Origin: Candidatus Poseidoniaceae archaeon
GTDB lineage: Archaea > Thermoplasmatota > Poseidoniia > Poseidoniales > Poseidoniaceae
DNA length: 25,222 nucleotides
NCBI GenBank assembly: GCA_022451835.1
Contig: JAKUNX010000010.1
Span: 1-25,222 of the forward strand
Reading direction: 5' to 3'
The notes beneath the pieces were generated by a model. The model was not told the origin of the DNA. It was given only the letters and a program-made list of their open reading frames with translations, and did no database searches. The position numbers and the translations under genes were made by a program. Below are positions 1 through 6,822 of this stretch, piece after piece. Position 1 is the first letter of the stretch; every line of letters begins with the position of its first letter.

Positions 1-30
1 AACATGGAATGGATAAAAATTAACCAATAA
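1..30 (+). CDS. possible 3' end of an upstream gene (partial)
   Basis: Reading from base 1, nine codons (NMEWIKINQ) run to a TAA at 28-30. The other two plus frames also meet stops within the first 23 bases, so the frame is not proven. The choice rests on the hairpin that begins at base 31, directly after this stop, as expected at the end of a gene. Too short for any function. Confidence 0.3.
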   Translation, partial: NMEWIKINQ

Positions 31-59
31 ATGGGCGTATTTTTTGTAAAATCACCCAT
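31..59 (+). terminator. imperfect hairpin with an internal T run
   Basis: ATGGG at 31-35 pairs with CCCAT at 55-59, G37 with C53, and ATTTT at 39-43 with AAAAT at 48-52, around a TTGT loop. That is eleven pairs with one mismatch (36/54) and one bulge (38). It starts one base after a candidate stop codon and ends just before the next gene. It may be a terminator-like element or a 5' leader structure. Archaeal terminators usually depend on T runs, and here the T run (40-45) is inside the stem and loop. Confidence 0.4.
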
Positions 60-103
60 CTTCAATGATATTCTTCATAGGCTGTCAAGATTACAGACAA
101 GTT

Positions 104-706
104 ATGAGAGACAACCGACTCCATGTTGACTCACTGCCAGCAGAGGTTCAGAAACTATGCGAAGTAATGGCTGGAATCGACCCAAATTGGAGTCTTGAGG
201 ACTGGTTAAGGAACCAAGCGTCTTCTAGTTTAGAATTGATTTCAAGTGAACTTGAAGTTGAATTAAAAACTGCAGAACAACGCTTGAAAAGAATTACTGA
301 TATCAAAATGCGAATTACAAATGTTTCAGAGAGTAATGATTCACCAAATCAGATGAACCTGTTTGACTGCTTTAGTATTGAATATGATAAGAGTATAATT
401 GGTCTTGGATCAAGAGCCGTTAGCAGTGAAGAAGAATATACTGAATCACATCCAGTTAGTGCATTTCTCGACTTATTGCCAAATGAACAGGGTGATGACC
501 CATTACTTGCAGTAGCCTGTCAAAATCTACTGATGGTAATCGACGGTGAGTTAGCCAAAGGTAAAAATTATGCAACCTTAGAATTGATTGTTATTGAATT
601 AGATAAATCTGGCATCTCGTTTGAAGAAATAGATGAAGCAATCGAGCATTTGTTAATGAGTGGAGCAATCATTGAAGTTGAAGATGATTGTTTCATTACA
701 ATCTAA
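104..706 (+). CDS. unknown protein with C-terminal winged-helix-like region
   Basis: About 200 residues, acidic, no signal peptide and no membrane segment. The N-terminal third is helical with a coiled-coil-like stretch of Glu, Lys and Leu (about residues 45-75). The middle is polar and low in hydrophobics. The last 50 residues alternate helices and a short hairpin (pattern ISFEEIDEAIEHLLMSGAI then EVEDDCF), which resembles the wing part of small winged-helix domains such as those ending archaeal MCM or RPA32-type proteins; this is a resemblance only. An in-frame ATG at 65 would add 13 residues of poor character, so the ATG at 104 is preferred; neither has a clear ribosome site. It is followed by two small membrane proteins in the same direction. 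Family not recognised. Confidence 0.6.
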   Translation: MRDNRLHVDSLPAEVQKLCEVMAGIDPNWSLEDWLRNQASSSLELISSELEVELKTAEQRLKRITDIKMRITNVSESNDSPNQMNLFDCFSIEYDKSIIGLGSRAVSSEEEYTESHPVSAFLDLLPNEQGDDPLLAVACQNLLMVIDGELAKGKNYATLELIVIELDKSGISFEEIDEAIEHLLMSGAIIEVEDDCFITI

Positions 707-719
707 GCGAGGTTTTGAC

Positions 720-1031
720 ATGACCTTGACCAAAAAACAGGCTGCTCAGTTGTGTATTGATGCAATAAACTCTGAAAAAAAACTAAAACAAAAGGTCATT
801 ATTGTAATTGTCAACATGATTTTAATTTCTGCAGTTATAACCTATCTGACTTCATGGTATTTTGGTCTAGCATGTTTATTGGTTTGTGGACTTTTAGGCC
901 AATTTGCCCATGAGAGAATGGATAATTCAATTCAATCAAGGAAATTATTAGCAATGAAATCATTGAATTGGCAAGAATCCGAACTAGAAAATCCTGATTT
1001 GTTGACAAAATTGACTAAAATTATTGGTTAA
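720..1031 (+). CDS. small two-helix membrane protein
   Basis: About 103 residues beginning MTLTKKQAAQ. Two adjacent hydrophobic segments at about residues 24-42 and 46-62 form a hairpin in the membrane, with basic residues before the first and an acidic, Leu-rich soluble tail after the second. The ATG at 720 has GAGG at 711-714; the ATG at 660 lies inside the preceding gene and is rejected. It sits 13 bases after the previous stop and 8 bases before the next gene, so the three genes are probably one transcript. Family not recognised. Confidence 0.6.
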   Translation: MTLTKKQAAQLCIDAINSEKKLKQKVIIVIVNMILISAVITYLTSWYFGLACLLVCGLLGQFAHERMDNSIQSRKLLAMKSLNWQESELENPDLLTKLTKIIG

Positions 1032-1039
1032 GTGAAAAA

Positions 1040-1696
1040 ATGGATTACAGCCTTGAGATTTCAAAGTTAGAGTCCCATGCTAAAATTGTTAAAATTTTAG
1101 CTAAAATTACGATTTTGAGTATGTCATTTACTCTTATTGTACTATTTTTTGGATTTAATGTACCCGACCCTGCAATTTTCTTTTCGATAATCATCATACC
1201 ATTAGCGATAGTTGTTGCCAATAATTTGATTGAAAAATATTATCATAATAAAATTGAATATACGCTGAATGAATTACTTTCTTATGATAATTATCAAGAG
1301 ATCGAAAAAACCAACCTAGGTCAGGAAAAAAAATCTAACTATTCTAATTCTGAGCATCTTCGAATCAGAGGAAGTGACGAGAAAGGGCCTGCTTTTGGTA
1401 AAAATAGTAAGGATTTCTCAACTCATGGAAACCGTATTGATGCAATGAAAAATCGTGATTATGATGACATTGAGAATGTCAATACAGAAGGTGAAAGAAT
1501 GCTAAGAGATGCTGATAAAATTCAGTCTGAGTCTGCTGCAATACAATGGGAGAAATCGCAGTCAAAGGATCGAGATTTAATTGAGGCTGGGGTTGATAAT
1601 CTTGGTGATTTAATAAAAACTGGCTGGTTTGAAAAAAATCAGCAAGATGATGCAGTTAAACAGTTGTATGATAATAATGAAGGAAACCAAATATAG
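1040..1696 (+). CDS. membrane-anchored protein with long polar tail
   Basis: 218 residues. Two hydrophobic segments (about 18-40 and 43-62) are followed by about 155 residues of charged, Asn- and Ser-rich sequence with no hydrophobic stretch, likely cytosolic and partly disordered. The architecture (helical hairpin first, soluble tail after) matches the shorter gene just upstream, so the two could be diverged paralogues; that is inference. AGTGA at 1031-1035 precedes the ATG by four bases. Family not recognised. Confidence 0.6.
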   Translation: MDYSLEISKLESHAKIVKILAKITILSMSFTLIVLFFGFNVPDPAIFFSIIIIPLAIVVANNLIEKYYHNKIEYTLNELLSYDNYQEIEKTNLGQEKKSNYSNSEHLRIRGSDEKGPAFGKNSKDFSTHGNRIDAMKNRDYDDIENVNTEGERMLRDADKIQSESAAIQWEKSQSKDRDLIEAGVDNLGDLIKTGWFEKNQQDDAVKQLYDNNEGNQI

Positions 1697-1717
1697 GACT
1701 CCCACTTAGAGCAAGTT

Positions 1718-2467
1718 ATGAAGGTAAAGGCAATCTTGGTGGCTGGCGGTCACGGAAGTAGGTTGTATCCATTTACCAACATTACTCAAAAAACGCTTTT
1801 GCCAATTTATAATCGGCCCGTAATCGATTATGCTTTAGGAACAATTAGACGTGCTGGAATAACAAATATTACAATAATTTCAAATCAATTCATCGGTCAA
1901 ATCGCTAAACATGTCGGTTCTGGATTAGATGGTGAAACAATTCACTATGTTCTTGAAGAAACGCCTGAAGGAGTTGCAAAAGCACTTAACTTAGCAAGGC
2001 CACATAATGAAAATTGTCGGTTATTGATATATTTTTCAGACAATATTACCACAATAGAATTAGAAGAAAATGTCAAGAAATTCACAGACCATAGTTCAAA
2101 CCCTGGTTGCATATTATTGTCAAGAGACGAAGAAAGCCCTCATGCTTTTGGAGTGGCGCAATTTGATGATGATGGAAATATTATTGATATTATTGAAAAA
2201 CCTGAAAATCCGCCTTCAAATGTTGCCATAGGTGGAATTTATCTCTTTGACGAACAATTTTGGACTCTAATTGATGAATGTCAAAATGAATATGGGGATG
2301 ATTTTTCAATTACAGATGTTAATAGAAAATATGTCCAAAAAGGCCAGGCAGAATTGTTGAATATTGGTAAGGAAACTTGGATAGATTGTGGTACACCCGA
2401 CTCACTACTTGCTGCGTCAATGATGGCAAAAGATGGAAAGTTAAACCCAAATCCATTCAAGAAGTAA
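1718..2467 (+). CDS. RmlA-like sugar-1-phosphate nucleotidyltransferase
   Basis: 249 residues. Such enzymes transfer a nucleotide from NTP to a sugar 1-phosphate, giving dTDP- or UDP-activated sugar and pyrophosphate. Visible: the N-terminal signature GGHGSRLYPFT with the nucleotide-binding Arg, then KTLLPIYNRPVIDY with the conserved Lys; a metal-binding Asp in YFSDNI (most relatives read LGDN); IIEKPENPPSN; ITDVNRKY; and WIDCGTPDSLL near the C-terminus, as in glucose-1-phosphate thymidylyltransferase RmlA. It is shorter than typical RmlA (about 290), losing the C-terminal extension. No other dTDP-rhamnose genes are nearby, so the product sugar is open. It precedes a UDP-sugar dehydrogenase by 40 bases, which fits a role in envelope glycan precursors. 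Confidence 0.88.
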   Translation: MKVKAILVAGGHGSRLYPFTNITQKTLLPIYNRPVIDYALGTIRRAGITNITIISNQFIGQIAKHVGSGLDGETIHYVLEETPEGVAKALNLARPHNENCRLLIYFSDNITTIELEENVKKFTDHSSNPGCILLSRDEESPHAFGVAQFDDDGNIIDIIEKPENPPSNVAIGGIYLFDEQFWTLIDECQNEYGDDFSITDVNRKYVQKGQAELLNIGKETWIDCGTPDSLLAASMMAKDGKLNPNPFKK

Positions 2468-2507
2468 ATAATAAAAAATACACATTCCATACAATAATGG
2501 TGAACAT

Positions 2508-3332
2508 ATGAAAATCGGAATTATCGGTGCAGGAATGGTTGGAGGTGCTATTGAGCACTGCTTCAAGCATGCACATGAATTATTTGTTCACGACCCGGCA
2601 AGAGGGACTAAGCTTAGTGATGTCATTGACAATGTTAACTTCGCATACATTGCGGTGCCAACTCCCCCTCATCCAGAGCACGGAGGCTGCGACACTAGAA
2701 TTGTTGAAGAGATTTTAGATTCCCTACCCGATGGTTTTACTGCTGTGATAAAAAGCACGGTTATCCCTGGTACTACCCAAGCATTTCATCAAAAATATTC
2801 CCACCTGAAAATAGCTTATTCACCAGAATTTTTAGTTGAGCGAAGAAGATTAGAAGATTTTGCTAACCAAGATATCCTAGTCTGTGGCACTCACCATGAT
2901 GAGGTTGCTAAACTAGTGTTCAAACAACATCAAGAAGCAGGAGTGTTGCGCAATGAGAACTTATTCCATGTGACTCCTACGCAAGCTGAATTGGTAAAAT
3001 ATACCAAAAATACGTTTTACGCTATGAAAGTTATTTTCGCTAATCAAATGTATGACATCTGTCAAGAACTTGAAGAAGATTGGTATAAGATTCGGGAAGT
3101 AATTACTACTCCGCAAGACCAACCAATTGGAGACTCGCATCTTGATCCTATTTTTGGCTTGAATCGAGGTTTTGGTGGTAAGTGTTTACCTAAAGATTCA
3201 CAAGCATTGGCTGTACTTGCAGAATCTTTATCTTGCAAATACGAATTATTAGAGGCAATTCAAAAAGACAATGAAAAATTACGAACCATTCCTACTGGTA
3301 AGCCTAGCGATGTTGTTACCAATGATGACTAA
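2508..3332 (+). CDS. compact UDP-glucose/GDP-mannose dehydrogenase-family protein
   Basis: 274 residues against about 400-440 for the family, whose members oxidise a nucleotide sugar twice with NAD to the uronic acid. Visible: dinucleotide-binding GAGMVG near residue 8; VPTPP; KSTVIPGTT; YSPEFLVE; the central-domain helix ELVKYTKNTFYAMKV with its conserved Lys and Asn; and the catalytic Cys226 in GFGGKCLPKD. Two parts are missing: about 30-40 residues between the first strands and VPTP, and the whole C-terminal UDP-binding domain. The ORF ends cleanly 19 bases before the next gene with no leftover coding frame, so this is a stable short form and not a frameshift. GGTGA at 2500-2504 supports the start. 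It may act on an unusual nucleotide sugar or with a partner. Confidence 0.82.
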   Translation: MKIGIIGAGMVGGAIEHCFKHAHELFVHDPARGTKLSDVIDNVNFAYIAVPTPPHPEHGGCDTRIVEEILDSLPDGFTAVIKSTVIPGTTQAFHQKYSHLKIAYSPEFLVERRRLEDFANQDILVCGTHHDEVAKLVFKQHQEAGVLRNENLFHVTPTQAELVKYTKNTFYAMKVIFANQMYDICQELEEDWYKIREVITTPQDQPIGDSHLDPIFGLNRGFGGKCLPKDSQALAVLAESLSCKYELLEAIQKDNEKLRTIPTGKPSDVVTNDD

Positions 3333-3351
3333 TGGTCCAAGTGGTGGTTGA

Positions 3352-3768
3352 GTGGACAAAGAACAGTTTTCTCAACTCGCTCCAAGGGGCACAATTAGAC
3401 GCTTCGCCTCGGCAGGAGCAATTAATACACTCTTGTTTTGGATATTTTGGGAAGTGTTACGTCTTTCGCCAGCCCTAGAATTATTATCTGAGACCGGTAT
3501 ATGGGCTACTGCATGGGTAATGTCGTGTACAATTGCTCACTTTACTCATCGATATTTTACCTTTGATGGAAGAAAAGATGTCAAAACTACGATGCTTGGT
3601 GCCTTTGGAGTTTACGCCGTTGGAGGAGTATTATCCACCCTTTCATATGAGTATCTAGTTTCAAATCTAGATTTATTTATTCGTATCATTTTTGTTACCA
3701 ACATGCTGATTTGGGGATTATTTACTTGGGCTACTATGCGATGGTTTGTCTTTGAATATGATGATTGA
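3352..3768 (+). CDS. GtrA-like membrane protein
   Basis: 138 residues with four predicted membrane helices. GtrA-family proteins are small membrane proteins linked to moving lipid-linked sugars across the membrane for glycosylation. The pattern fits: an N-terminal RRFASAGAINTLLFW that corresponds to the family's F-x-x-V/A-G-x-x-N motif, a polar HFTHRYFTFDGR between helices 2 and 3, and a C-terminal WATMRWFVFE matching the family's R-x-x-V-F end. The start is a GTG directly after an in-frame TGA (3349-3351), so it cannot be longer. It follows the nucleotidyltransferase and dehydrogenase genes, which fits delivery of the sugars they make. Confidence 0.78.
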   Translation: MDKEQFSQLAPRGTIRRFASAGAINTLLFWIFWEVLRLSPALELLSETGIWATAWVMSCTIAHFTHRYFTFDGRKDVKTTMLGAFGVYAVGGVLSTLSYEYLVSNLDLFIRIIFVTNMLIWGLFTWATMRWFVFEYDD

Positions 3769-3855
3769 TTCGGCAAAATATATCCGTTCGCAAAATCGAA
3801 TTTTTCAATTATATTCATGCGAGAAGTTATTGGCTAATGAGCAACACGGACTACC

Positions 3856-4287
3856 ATGCTGCCGGATACAATTCACAAGTTATCACGTGAAGAAAGATTC
3901 TCTTATGCCAGATTATTGGCATTCATTGCTAGAATTGATAATGAACTTACTGTGGACGAAATGGCCATGTTTGAACAACGTCTTGGTACTGCCTTACTGT
4001 CTCCAAATCAACGTGAACTAATTCGTCAAGCCTTGAAAGCACCTCCTCCACTGGATGAATGCTTAGCAGGATTGAGTGATGAAGCTGGTCGTCTTGCATT
4101 AAGAGATGCTGTTTTAATGGCTGCTGCTGATGGTACTGTCGATGATGATGAAAAAGAAGTTTTAACAGAAATTATCGCTCATCTCGGATTACCTGATGGG
4201 GCTTTAGAACGATTATTGAAGTGGACTGTTGAAGGATATAATTGGATGCAATCAGGCTATGACATTTTGAATGATCTAGCGGAGTGA
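3856..4287 (+). CDS. TerB-like protein, first of a tandem pair
   Basis: 143 residues, all-helical, with the two half-motifs of the TerB / TerB-like fold: ARIDNELTVDE near residue 24 and AAADGTVDDDEKE near residue 94, each a short Asp-rich turn followed by a Glu-started helix. In TerB proteins such acidic residues can bind metal. The family is named from tellurite resistance, but most members are uncharacterised and are linked to membrane-associated stress or surveillance complexes; no ter operon partners are present here. An in-frame TGA at 3838-3840 and no other ATG fix the start. Its GTGA overlap with the next gene implies translational coupling. It shares LALRDAVL and the following acidic motif with that neighbour. 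Confidence 0.75.
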   Translation: MLPDTIHKLSREERFSYARLLAFIARIDNELTVDEMAMFEQRLGTALLSPNQRELIRQALKAPPPLDECLAGLSDEAGRLALRDAVLMAAADGTVDDDEKEVLTEIIAHLGLPDGALERLLKWTVEGYNWMQSGYDILNDLAE

Positions 4288-4712
4288 AACCTTTGTTTCC
4301 AGATATGGTTAACGAATTGACCATTGAAGAGCGATTAGCTCATGCACAATTAATGGTTACAGTCGCTTCTATTGATGGGGAATTGGTTCAAGAAGAGTTG
4401 ATAATGATTGAATCAATAATGGGCAAGTCTATGCTTCATCCGGAAATGAGGGTTGATGTTAGAAATACTCTAACTCACCCCGTAGAAATAGAAAAATGCA
4501 TGGAAATTTTATCTGAAGTTGGTCAACAATTAGCATTAAGAGATGCTGTCTTAGTCGCTGCCTGTGATGGAGATTATGATAAAAAAGAGATTCGAGCCAT
4601 TAAAAAAATTGCAAAAATTGCTGGGATTAAAACAGAAAAGATTTCTCAAATTTATCAGTGGGTAGAAGATTATTGGGAAGTTTACAATAGCTCCGCAACT
4701 TTTTTTCAATAA
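4284..4712 (+). CDS. TerB-like protein, second of a tandem pair
   Basis: 142 residues, starting with GTG at 4284 that overlaps the previous stop (GTGA). It has the same TerB-like plan: LTIEERLAHAQLMV, ASIDGELVQEE near residue 30 and LALRDAVLVAACDGDYD near residue 93. The second copy has a Lys-rich helix after this motif where the first is acidic, so the two have diverged and may form a heterodimer. The two genes also keep a stretch of DNA identity (GCATTAAGAGATGCTGT in both), consistent with tandem duplication. A T-rich terminator follows. The function in this organism is unknown. Confidence 0.74.
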   Translation: MKPLFPDMVNELTIEERLAHAQLMVTVASIDGELVQEELIMIESIMGKSMLHPEMRVDVRNTLTHPVEIEKCMEILSEVGQQLALRDAVLVAACDGDYDKKEIRAIKKIAKIAGIKTEKISQIYQWVEDYWEVYNSSATFFQ

Positions 4713-4717
4713 TTTGT

Positions 4718-4776
4718 TGTTTTCCCTTAATGTGGTAATTTTGTTTCCGTTTTAGGCATTTTTAGGCGGTTTTTTA
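4718..4776 (+). terminator. T-rich terminator
   Basis: Just after the second TerB-like gene the plus strand carries several T runs (at 4719-4723, 4738-4742, 4759-4763 and a six-T run at 4770-4775), with TTTTAGGC repeated twice. Archaeal RNA polymerase stops at such runs without a hairpin. The position fits the end of the transcript covering the first 4.7 kb. Confidence 0.55.
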
Positions 4777-4816
4777 CTCTATTACAAATCCATTCTCTCA
4801 ACCTAGGGTAAGACGA

Positions 4817-4826
4817 TTATTTAATA
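4817..4826 (+). promoter_or_regulatory. candidate TATA box for the THEP1-like gene
   Basis: TTATTTAATA is the best TATA-like element between the terminator and the ATG at 4868. A start site about 25 bases downstream would give a leader of about 20 bases that includes GGTGA at 4858-4862. CTCGGTG occurs twice in this leader region (4838-4844 and 4855-4861); the second copy contains the ribosome site. No experiment supports the exact start site. Confidence 0.4.
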
Positions 4827-4867
4827 CTGATAAGTGACTCGGTGTAAAAAGAGCCTCGGTGAAATAG

Positions 4868-5449
4868 ATGGGAATTCATCCAAAGATTGGAATTACAGGA
4901 CTGCCAAGAAGTGGTAAATCCGCTGTGATGGAAAAAGTCCTGCAAATGCTAACCGAAGAAAGAACCAATGAAATCAAACTCCGAGGAAATCTCAGTGACA
5001 AACCAATTATTGCTGGAATGCGAACTGAACCTATAATCGAAGGAGGAGAAAGGTTAGGCTACAAAGTAATAGACATAATCACTGGAGAGGAGGGAGTTAT
5101 TGCTCACAAAGAGTTTGACTCAAGGCTTCGAGTTTTGGGCTATGGACTAGATTTAGAAGCCCTGGAAAGAGTCGCGATTCCAGCAATTGAATATGCAAAA
5201 AATGAAAGTGAAGTATTGGTAATTGATGAAATTGGTAAATTCACTGTCGAAAGTGAAATGTTCGTAAATTGTGTTAGAGGTGCTTTGGAAGTTGATAAAC
5301 CAACTCTATTGACTTTGCATAAGAAGAGCAGGCACCCACTATTACAAGATATTAGACGAAGAGACGATGGTAGGATCTTAGAAGTTACTCCTGTCAATCG
5401 TGCATTACTACCTTACAAGATTCACAAATTGATGAGAGAAACCTATTGA
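4868..5449 (+). CDS. THEP1-family nucleoside triphosphatase
   Basis: 193 residues. The family (also human NTPCR) hydrolyses NTPs to NDPs; its cell role is unclear. Visible: Walker A at residues 11-19 (GLPRSGKSA), a strand and Walker B VLVIDEIGK at about 116-124 with the DEIGKFE-like signature of the family, then LLTLHKKSRHP and a basic RRRDDGRI segment. The length matches the usual 170-200. The region between the motifs (RTEPIIEGGERLGYKVIDI) is the family's beta-strand pair. GGTGA five bases before the ATG supports the start. It is the first gene of a new transcript after the terminator, 41 bases ahead of a small membrane protein. Confidence 0.85.
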   Translation: MGIHPKIGITGLPRSGKSAVMEKVLQMLTEERTNEIKLRGNLSDKPIIAGMRTEPIIEGGERLGYKVIDIITGEEGVIAHKEFDSRLRVLGYGLDLEALERVAIPAIEYAKNESEVLVIDEIGKFTVESEMFVNCVRGALEVDKPTLLTLHKKSRHPLLQDIRRRDDGRILEVTPVNRALLPYKIHKLMRETY

Positions 5450-5490
5450 TAGCCGCTTAATTCATCACTTGAACGCTACTGGGTGATAAC

Positions 5491-5835
5491 ATGGACGAGC
5501 CAAGTAAGGCAGCAAACCGAATCCTGCTTGGGACAGGTTTTGGGTTGATACTAATTTGTGGCTTTGCCATAATTGAAGAGAGAATGGTAGTAACTGAAAT
5601 TGGATTCGGCCATCTATTTTTGCTGATTGGCATAATTTGCTTAGTGATGTCAAAACTGTTGGATTATGAAGCCTCATTTCTATCAAACATTTTTCCCAAT
5701 GAAACCGTAGCAGAACTCAAACAAAGAGTTGACCAAGAGATAAATCAGTTGAGTCATGAAAACCGAGTTGGTAACGCTTGGGCAGAGTTAGAAAGTAAGG
5801 TTTTGACCGATGAAATCGATTTAGAACAAGAGTAA
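5491..5835 (+). CDS. small two-helix membrane protein
   Basis: 114 residues. Hydrophobic segments at about residues 10-28 and 38-56 form a membrane hairpin, followed by about 55 residues of acidic helical tail (VAELKQRVDQEINQL). GGGTGAT at 5481-5487 is a good ribosome site four bases before the ATG. It lies between the NTPase gene and gcvH, all in one direction. Family not recognised; no function suggested. Confidence 0.65.
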   Translation: MDEPSKAANRILLGTGFGLILICGFAIIEERMVVTEIGFGHLFLLIGIICLVMSKLLDYEASFLSNIFPNETVAELKQRVDQEINQLSHENRVGNAWAELESKVLTDEIDLEQE

Positions 5836-5838
5836 TTC

Positions 5839-5878
5839 TGTTGCGAATATTCAAGAATCTTCTAGCCCCACCGCAACA
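5839..5878. repeat. 7-base inverted repeat upstream of gcvH
   Basis: TGTTGCG at 5839-5845 and CGCAACA at 5872-5878 are exact reverse complements separated by 26 bases. The spacer includes the palindrome GAATATTC (5845-5852), which could also act as a TATA-like element. It fills the gap between a stop codon and the gcvH start at 5891, so it could be an operator or an mRNA structure. The glycine riboswitch core is not seen. Confidence 0.35.
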
Positions 5879-5890
5879 TAAGGCGATATT

Positions 5891-6274
5891 ATGAGTGAGG
5901 TCCCAGAAGGTTTGTACTATACTAAAGAACACGAATGGCTTAGAGTAGAAGGTGATACAGTAACTATCGGAATTACTGACCACGCACAAAATGCACTAAC
6001 CGATATCGTCTACATTGAACTCCCTGAAAGTGGTATGGTCGTTGAAGACATGGGAGAATTTGCTGTTGTTGAGTCGGTAAAATCTGCATCGCCTATTTTT
6101 GCCCCACTTGCTGGAGAGATTACTGAAGTAAATGAAGAGTTAGAAGACACTCCAGAACTGATGAATACCAGCCCTTATGGTGATGGCTGGATAATCAAGA
6201 TGACGGTAAATAATCCGGACCAACTCGCCACCCTAATGGACTCTGCCGCATACAAGTCAGAAATTGGCGAGTGA
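5891..6274 (+). CDS. gcvH: glycine cleavage system H protein
   Basis: 127 residues, the usual family length. GcvH carries a lipoyl group that takes the aminomethyl unit from the P protein and passes it to the T protein and dihydrolipoamide dehydrogenase. Visible: YYTKEHEWLRVEGD at the start, the barrel sandwich motif GITDHAQNALTDIVYIELP, lipoyl Lys64 in VVESVKSAS, then APLAGEITEVNEEL and the C-terminal NTSPYGDGWI. The spacing and all core motifs are intact. No gcvT, gcvP or lipoate ligase genes are in the window. Its stop overlaps the GTG of the RNase H gene. Confidence 0.96.
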   Translation: MSEVPEGLYYTKEHEWLRVEGDTVTIGITDHAQNALTDIVYIELPESGMVVEDMGEFAVVESVKSASPIFAPLAGEITEVNEELEDTPELMNTSPYGDGWIIKMTVNNPDQLATLMDSAAYKSEIGE

Positions 6275-6822
6275 GAATTTTGTCTTCCAGCGATGGACAT
6301 ATCGCGTTGTATATAGATGGCTCTTGCTTAGAAAATCAAAATGTTACTGCAGAGACTCCTGCCGCTTGGGGAATGGCAATTGTTGTCGGCGATAATGGCC
6401 TTGGCAAGGGAAGTGGAGAAATTCTTGAAGAATCTTGGGGATTTGTTATTTGTAATCCAGACGATAATGAATTCCTCGGTGCAGAAGTCGGTTCAAATAA
6501 TACCGCAGAATTAACCGCATTTGCAATGGCATTACGTTGGCTAATAATCGATGGAAGCGAACAAGATGCGATAATATACACCGATTCTCAATATGCTGGA
6601 AACTTATCTACAGGTCTATGGCGAGCAAAAGCTAACAAAAATTTGGTTAAAACTGTGCAAAGCCTATGGAAAGAAGTGAGTGAGATTCGAAACCTACAAT
6701 GGAGTCATGTAAGAGCGCATCGAGGACATAGGTGGAATGAGAGAGCAGATCACCTTGCTAATCGCTGCGTAAGTAATCAATTGCCAATACCGCTATCATT
6801 TTGGAAGCCAGGTCAACGGTGA
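6271..6822 (+). CDS. rnhA: ribonuclease HI
   Basis: 183 residues. RNase HI cuts the RNA strand of RNA:DNA hybrids using two metal ions held by four acidic residues. All four are visible: Asp16 (ALYIDGSC), Glu80 (SNNTAELTA), Asp105 (IIYTDSQYA) and Asp160 (NERADHLAN), together with His150 in the VRAHRGH loop. The region between the first Asp and Glu80 is about 25 residues longer than in E. coli RNase HI (155 aa). It starts with GTG overlapping the gcvH stop (GTGA), so translation is probably coupled. The 3' end overlaps the convergent GalU-like gene by 10 bases. A bacterial-type enzyme, possibly acquired by transfer. Confidence 0.9.
   Translation: MRILSSSDGHIALYIDGSCLENQNVTAETPAAWGMAIVVGDNGLGKGSGEILEESWGFVICNPDDNEFLGAEVGSNNTAELTAFAMALRWLIIDGSEQDAIIYTDSQYAGNLSTGLWRAKANKNLVKTVQSLWKEVSEIRNLQWSHVRAHRGHRWNERADHLANRCVSNQLPIPLSFWKPGQR

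Noticed and set aside
660..719. Upstream start extending the 720-1031 gene by 20 residues
   Set aside because: Would lie inside the previous gene; the ATG at 720 has GAGG in front and gives a cleaner protein.
2508..3351. Frameshifted full-length UDP-glucose dehydrogenase
   Set aside because: After the stop only 19 bases remain before the next gene, and no frame carries the missing C-terminal domain.
3746..4021. Open frame of 91 codons between the GtrA-like and TerB-like genes
   Set aside because: It overlaps the well-supported TerB-like gene in another frame, and its sequence lacks domain-like patterning; no ribosome site.
3856..4712. Tellurite-resistance operon
   Set aside because: Only TerB-like folds are present; no TerC, TerD/E/Z or TerA-type genes are nearby.
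5836..5890. Glycine riboswitch before gcvH
   Set aside because: The gap is only 55 bases, too short for the known two-domain aptamer, and its core sequence is absent.
5717..5989. Minus-strand open frame over the 5' part of gcvH
   Set aside because: Overlaps two genes with strong evidence on the plus strand and shows no recognisable pattern.
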